Below the pieces are notes generated by a model. That model did not search any database and was not told where the DNA came from. It saw only the letters and a program-made list of their open reading frames with translations. From the NCBI GenBank assembly GCA_002429315.1, contig DIZC01000089.1:1-7984 (forward strand): a stretch of 7,984 nucleotides of DNA. Direction: 5' to 3'. Made by a program: the position numbers and the translations under genes. This document shows, piece after piece, positions 6,570 through 7,984 of the stretch (its first letter is position 1; every line of letters begins with the position of its first letter). This DNA comes from Alphaproteobacteria bacterium UBA6038. Lineage in GTDB: Bacteria > Pseudomonadota > Alphaproteobacteria > Micropepsales > Micropepsaceae.

Positions 6570-6749
6570 CTAGCCGTTGCCGGTATCGGTTCCGCCGCGT
6601 TTCGGCTTGCCGCTGTGTGGCTTATGCCCCATCTTCGCGGCCGATTTCACTAGCGACTCGAATTTCCGCCATGCTTCGGAATCCAGTTCAGGCAACGGCT
6701 CTTTCGGTTTAGCCTTCGGCTTCTTTTTGGCTGGGGCTGTTTTCATCAT
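6570..6749 (-). CDS. Lysine-rich small protein, first gene of a minus-strand operon
   Basis: The product is 59 residues. A basic tail (APAKKKPKAKPKEPLPE) leads to one amphipathic helix (LDSEAWRKFESLVKSAAKM) and a second basic tail (GHKPHSGKPKRG). The charge suggests binding to nucleic acid or to an acidic partner; I do not recognise the family. The ATG at 6749 is followed at once by a second ATG, and both overlap the start of the divergent HEPN-like gene at 6748. No Shine-Dalgarno is visible, but a good promoter lies upstream inside the HEPN-like gene, giving a leader of roughly 15 bases. A longer frame starting at 6818 exists, but its extra residues are antisense to the HEPN-like gene. Spacing to the next gene (11 bp) supports an operon and that both are real. 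Confidence 0.55.
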   Translation of the reverse strand: MMKTAPAKKKPKAKPKEPLPELDSEAWRKFESLVKSAAKMGHKPHSGKPKRGGTDTGNG

Positions 6750-7224
6750 GGCGCGACCGGAAATCGATGAGATTCTACGTGACACAGAATTGCTCTCAAT
6801 CGTGGGCGCGATCAACATCGAATGGGACGAAATCGAGGTCGCGCTATGGCGGGTGTTTTGGGATTTGCTCGGCGGGACATGGAAGCATAGCTACGCGATC
6901 TATTACTCCCAACAAAACCATCGGGCCCGTCGCGAAATGATTGAGTCGCTGGCGCTTGTTAAGCTGCCGCCGGATGGTGCCAAGGCAAAAAGGCTGAAGG
7001 CGCTATTGGGGCGAGTGAAACGGGCGGCCACAAAACGCAACGAAATTTCTCATGGTGTCTGGTCGTATGTAAAAACCACAGCCGGGCCGGAGTTATGGCG
7101 CGTGCCGCTCAAGAAAAAAGAGCCGAAGGCCGGGGAAGTAGATGGATATTCCAAAGCGGACCTGAAGGCGTTGCGAGACCAGCTTACAAAGCTCAGGGAC
7201 GATTTGGATGGCTTCTACGCATAG
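6748..7224 (+). CDS. HEPN-like alpha-helical protein with RNxxxH motif
   Basis: The product is 158 residues, almost all helical by inspection. Its key feature is KRNEISHGVW, where Arg97-Asn98-x3-His102 matches the R-(N/D/H)-x(3-4)-H signature of HEPN ribonucleases and related RNA-binding HEPN proteins; a Trp and an amphipathic helix around it fit. HEPN proteins are common as toxins or in defence systems. The frame is open upstream to 6577, but the first ~57 residues of that longer version are antisense to the K-rich gene and unlike the rest; MARPEIDEIL at 6748 is the likeliest start, although its ribosome site (GGGG, 11 bases away) is weak. The divergent K-rich gene has an overlapping start codon and could be an antitoxin-like partner, but that is guesswork. 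The 3' end overlaps a possible minus-strand gene by 32 bp. HEPN assignment rests on motif and helicity only. Confidence 0.65.
   Translation: MARPEIDEILRDTELLSIVGAINIEWDEIEVALWRVFWDLLGGTWKHSYAIYYSQQNHRARREMIESLALVKLPPDGAKAKRLKALLGRVKRAATKRNEISHGVWSYVKTTAGPELWRVPLKKKEPKAGEVDGYSKADLKALRDQLTKLRDDLDGFYA
6772..6799 (-). promoter_or_regulatory. Candidate promoter for the minus-strand small-gene operon
   Basis: On the minus strand TTGAGA (6799-6794) and TAGAAT (6777-6772) are 16 bp apart. The -10 ends 22 bases before ATG 6749, so the leader would be very short. It lies inside codons 9-18 of the opposing HEPN-like gene, so the two genes' transcription should interfere. Confidence 0.5.
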
Positions 7225-7381
7225 CCACGTAAATCGCTGCCACCACCTCGTCATTCGTGAGTGAGCATTCCGGGTACTCGTCACCGGCTGTCTCGCGCCA
7301 AGCGACCACCCCGGTCTCGATCATCGCCCGGGGTAATCTCAGTCTGAAATTTTCTTGCGTCGGCCTGTCCCGGCGAATCAT
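7193..7381 (-). CDS. Possible small hypothetical protein at the right end of the transposon
   Basis: The product would be 62 residues. The middle and end look like a real small protein (LRLPRAMIETGVVAWRETAG, then SLTNDEVVAAIYVAMRRS), probably two or three helices. I know no family. There is no clear Shine-Dalgarno before ATG 7381, which lies six bases inside the right repeat. An alternative frame starting inside the repeat at 7400 (MTQQASYDSPGQADARK) gives 39 residues; the two could be one gene broken by a frameshift. Its 3' end overlaps the HEPN-like gene tail to tail by 32 bp, a density seen elsewhere in this cargo. Plausible but unproven. Confidence 0.4.
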   Translation of the reverse strand: MIRRDRPTQENFRLRLPRAMIETGVVAWRETAGDEYPECSLTNDEVVAAIYVAMRRSHPNRP

Positions 7382-7386
7382 ACGAG

Positions 7387-7410
7387 GCTTGCTGAGTCAT
7401 GTATACTATC
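7387..7410 (-). repeat. Right terminal inverted repeat (IRR)
   Basis: This is the mirror of 3708-3731; read inward on the minus strand it begins GATAGTATACATGACTCAGC. The two differences from the left repeat are at its 4th and 11th bases. It ends 25 bp before the LexA box of recA. Confidence 0.85.
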
Positions 7411-7435
7411 CCGCCGTGTCTGTGTCTGTTCTTCG

Positions 7436-7450
7436 GAACATTCGCCGAAC
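7436..7450 (+). promoter_or_regulatory. LexA (SOS) box upstream of recA
   Basis: GAACATTCGCCGAAC is an exact GAAC-N7-GAAC, equivalent to GTTC-N7-GTTC on the other strand, the known LexA site of Alphaproteobacteria. It is 127 bp before the recA ATG. Extra half-sites flank it (GTTC at 7428-7431 and 7452-7455). recA is normally repressed by LexA and induced by DNA damage, so both motif and position fit. Confidence 0.7.
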
Positions 7451-7501
7451 TGTTCCAGATAACCTTGAAAAAACAATAACTTGATCTCCTCTTGCATTCA
7501 A

Positions 7502-7516
7502 GAACGAAACATGCAC
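7502..7516 (+). promoter_or_regulatory. Second, imperfect LexA-like site near recA
   Basis: GAACGAAACATGCAC fits GAAC-N7-GAAC with one mismatch (GCAC). It lies closer to recA than the exact box and near where a promoter core might be (TTGATC at 7481-7486 or TTGCAT at 7492-7497 as -35; no convincing -10). It may be the principal operator, with the upstream exact box auxiliary. Confidence 0.4.
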
Positions 7517-7528
7517 AGTTGCACCCGG

Positions 7529-7556
7529 GCGGCTTCTCTTGGGATTCGGGAGCCGC
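7529..7556 (+). other. Leader hairpin before recA
   Basis: GCGGCTTCT (7529-7537) pairs with GGGAGCCGC (7548-7556), nine pairs with two G-U, around a 10-base loop. It ends eight bases before the recA Shine-Dalgarno sequence and has no U-tract. It could affect recA mRNA stability or translation. Confidence 0.4.
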
Positions 7557-7577
7557 TGTGAAATAAGGAGGCGAACG

Positions 7578-7984
7578 ATGATGAAAGAGGCACTTTTGCG
7601 GGTTGTCGGCAAGGAGGAATCGTCGGAGCGGAAGCGCGCGCTGGACGCGGCGCTCTCCCAGATCGACCGGGCCTTCGGCAAGGGCTCGGTGATGAAGCTG
7701 GGAAGCCGCGAGCCGGTGACCGAGGCCGACACGGTTTCCACCGGTTCCCTGGGACTGGATATCGCGCTCGGCATCGGCGGGCTGCCGCGCGGCCGGGTCA
7801 TCGAGATCTATGGGCCCGAATCGTCCGGCAAGACGACCTTGGCGCTGCACGCGGTGGCGGAAGCGCAGAAGAAGGGCGGCATCGCCGCCTACATCGATGC
7901 CGAGCACGCGCTCGATCCCATCTATGCCCGCAAGCTGGGCGTGGACGTGGACGAGCTGCTGATCTCGCAGCCCGATACCGGCGA
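7578..7984 (+). CDS. recA: Recombinase RecA, N-terminal part (runs off the window)
   Basis: The first 135 codons of RecA are present; the full protein is ~345-360 residues, so the rest lies beyond the window. RecA forms filaments on single-stranded DNA, drives strand exchange and triggers LexA self-cleavage. Visible are the N-terminal helix ALDAALSQIDRAFGKGSVMKLG, the core start STGSLGLDIALGIGGLPRGR, the Walker A loop GPESSGKTT, and EAQKKGGIAAYIDAEHALDP with the catalytic Glu region. The sequence ends in LLISQPDTG. ATG 7578 is preceded by AAGGAGG (7565-7571) with ideal six-base spacing; the second ATG (7581) is less well placed. Control is by the upstream LexA box and leader hairpin. High GC and lack of disruption mark it as native chromosome beyond the transposon. 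Confidence 0.97.
   Translation, partial: MMKEALLRVVGKEESSERKRALDAALSQIDRAFGKGSVMKLGSREPVTEADTVSTGSLGLDIALGIGGLPRGRVIEIYGPESSGKTTLALHAVAEAQKKGGIAAYIDAEHALDPIYARKLGVDVDELLISQPDTG

Larger units (their letters stand above)
3708..7410 (+). mobile_element. IS1595-family transposon with cargo genes, about 3.7 kb
   Basis: Near-perfect inverted repeats bound the segment (left 3708-3731, right 7387-7410; 22 of 24 positions match). Just inside the left end is an IS1595/ISXO2-type transposase with a promoter overlapping the repeat. The rest is cargo: a Fic protein, a two-gene minus-strand operon, a HEPN-like protein and a possible small gene at the right end. IS1595 members carrying passenger genes are known, and the family normally makes 8-bp target duplications. 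None is evident: TCTAAGAC precedes the left repeat and CCGCCGTG follows the right one, and trimming the ends to GTATAC does not help. Its transposase is frameshifted, so it is probably immobile unless helped in trans. Composition is visibly lower in GC than the cckA and recA flanks. Exact outer ends could differ by a few bases. Confidence 0.8.

Noticed and set aside
7281..7907. 208-codon minus-strand reading frame across recA and its promoter
   Set aside because: It runs antisense through the recA start, ribosome site and LexA box. Only its last 39 codons (from 7400) could matter, as an alternative frame for the small right-end gene.
1..7984. CRISPR array, tRNA or rRNA genes
   Set aside because: No regularly spaced identical repeats and no recognisable tRNA or rRNA motifs were seen; the only spaced repeats are the three fic palindromes.

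Overview
The window looks like a stretch of an alphaproteobacterial chromosome (Hyphomicrobiales or a near relative) from a metagenome-type assembly. Three things point to Alphaproteobacteria. The CckA-type hybrid kinase tail and the RecA N-terminus are alphaproteobacterial in character. An exact GAAC-N7-GAAC LexA box, the alphaproteobacterial SOS motif, lies upstream of recA. The first ~260-278 bases do not fit: they encode the N-terminus of a DnaX that looks to me more like Gemmatimonadota, and they switch abruptly, in another reading frame, into the 3' part of cckA. I read this as a chimeric join or a rearrangement breakpoint.

Layout. (1) 12-278, dnaX 5' fragment; 260-853, cckA 3' fragment (end of the ATPase domain plus receiver domain). 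(2) 917-1651, exported methyltransferase-like protein (COG4798 type), with GC-rich hairpins on both sides. (3) 1718-3655, a wrecked accessory patch: a Phd/YefM antitoxin with a one-base frameshift and no toxin beside it (minus strand); an IS1595-family transposase lacking its N-terminus and first catalytic Asp, fused to about 32 foreign residues; and an apparently intact trypsin-like serine protease (minus strand) whose 3' end overlaps the transposase end. (4) 3708-7410, a cargo-bearing IS1595-family transposon bounded by 24-bp inverted repeats (22/24 match). It carries a second IS1595 transposase split by one extra base, a class II Fic protein with a C-terminal winged helix, a two-gene minus-strand operon of small unknown proteins, a divergent HEPN-like protein, and a possible 62-codon gene at the right end. 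(5) 7411-7984, the recA control region with its LexA box and leader hairpin, then the first 135 codons of recA.

Together this is one intergenic site between the methyltransferase gene and recA that has collected at least two IS1595-type elements. The right repeat ends 25 bp before the LexA box. The best candidate for an uncharacterised system is the transposon cargo. The Fic gene is preceded by three TTTATA-N3-TATAAA palindromes; one contains its probable -10 and one abuts its ATG, which suggests autoregulation through its own winged helix. The HEPN-like gene and the K-rich gene have start codons overlapping on opposite strands. Functions for this cargo are inference; the motifs and repeats are read directly from the sequence.
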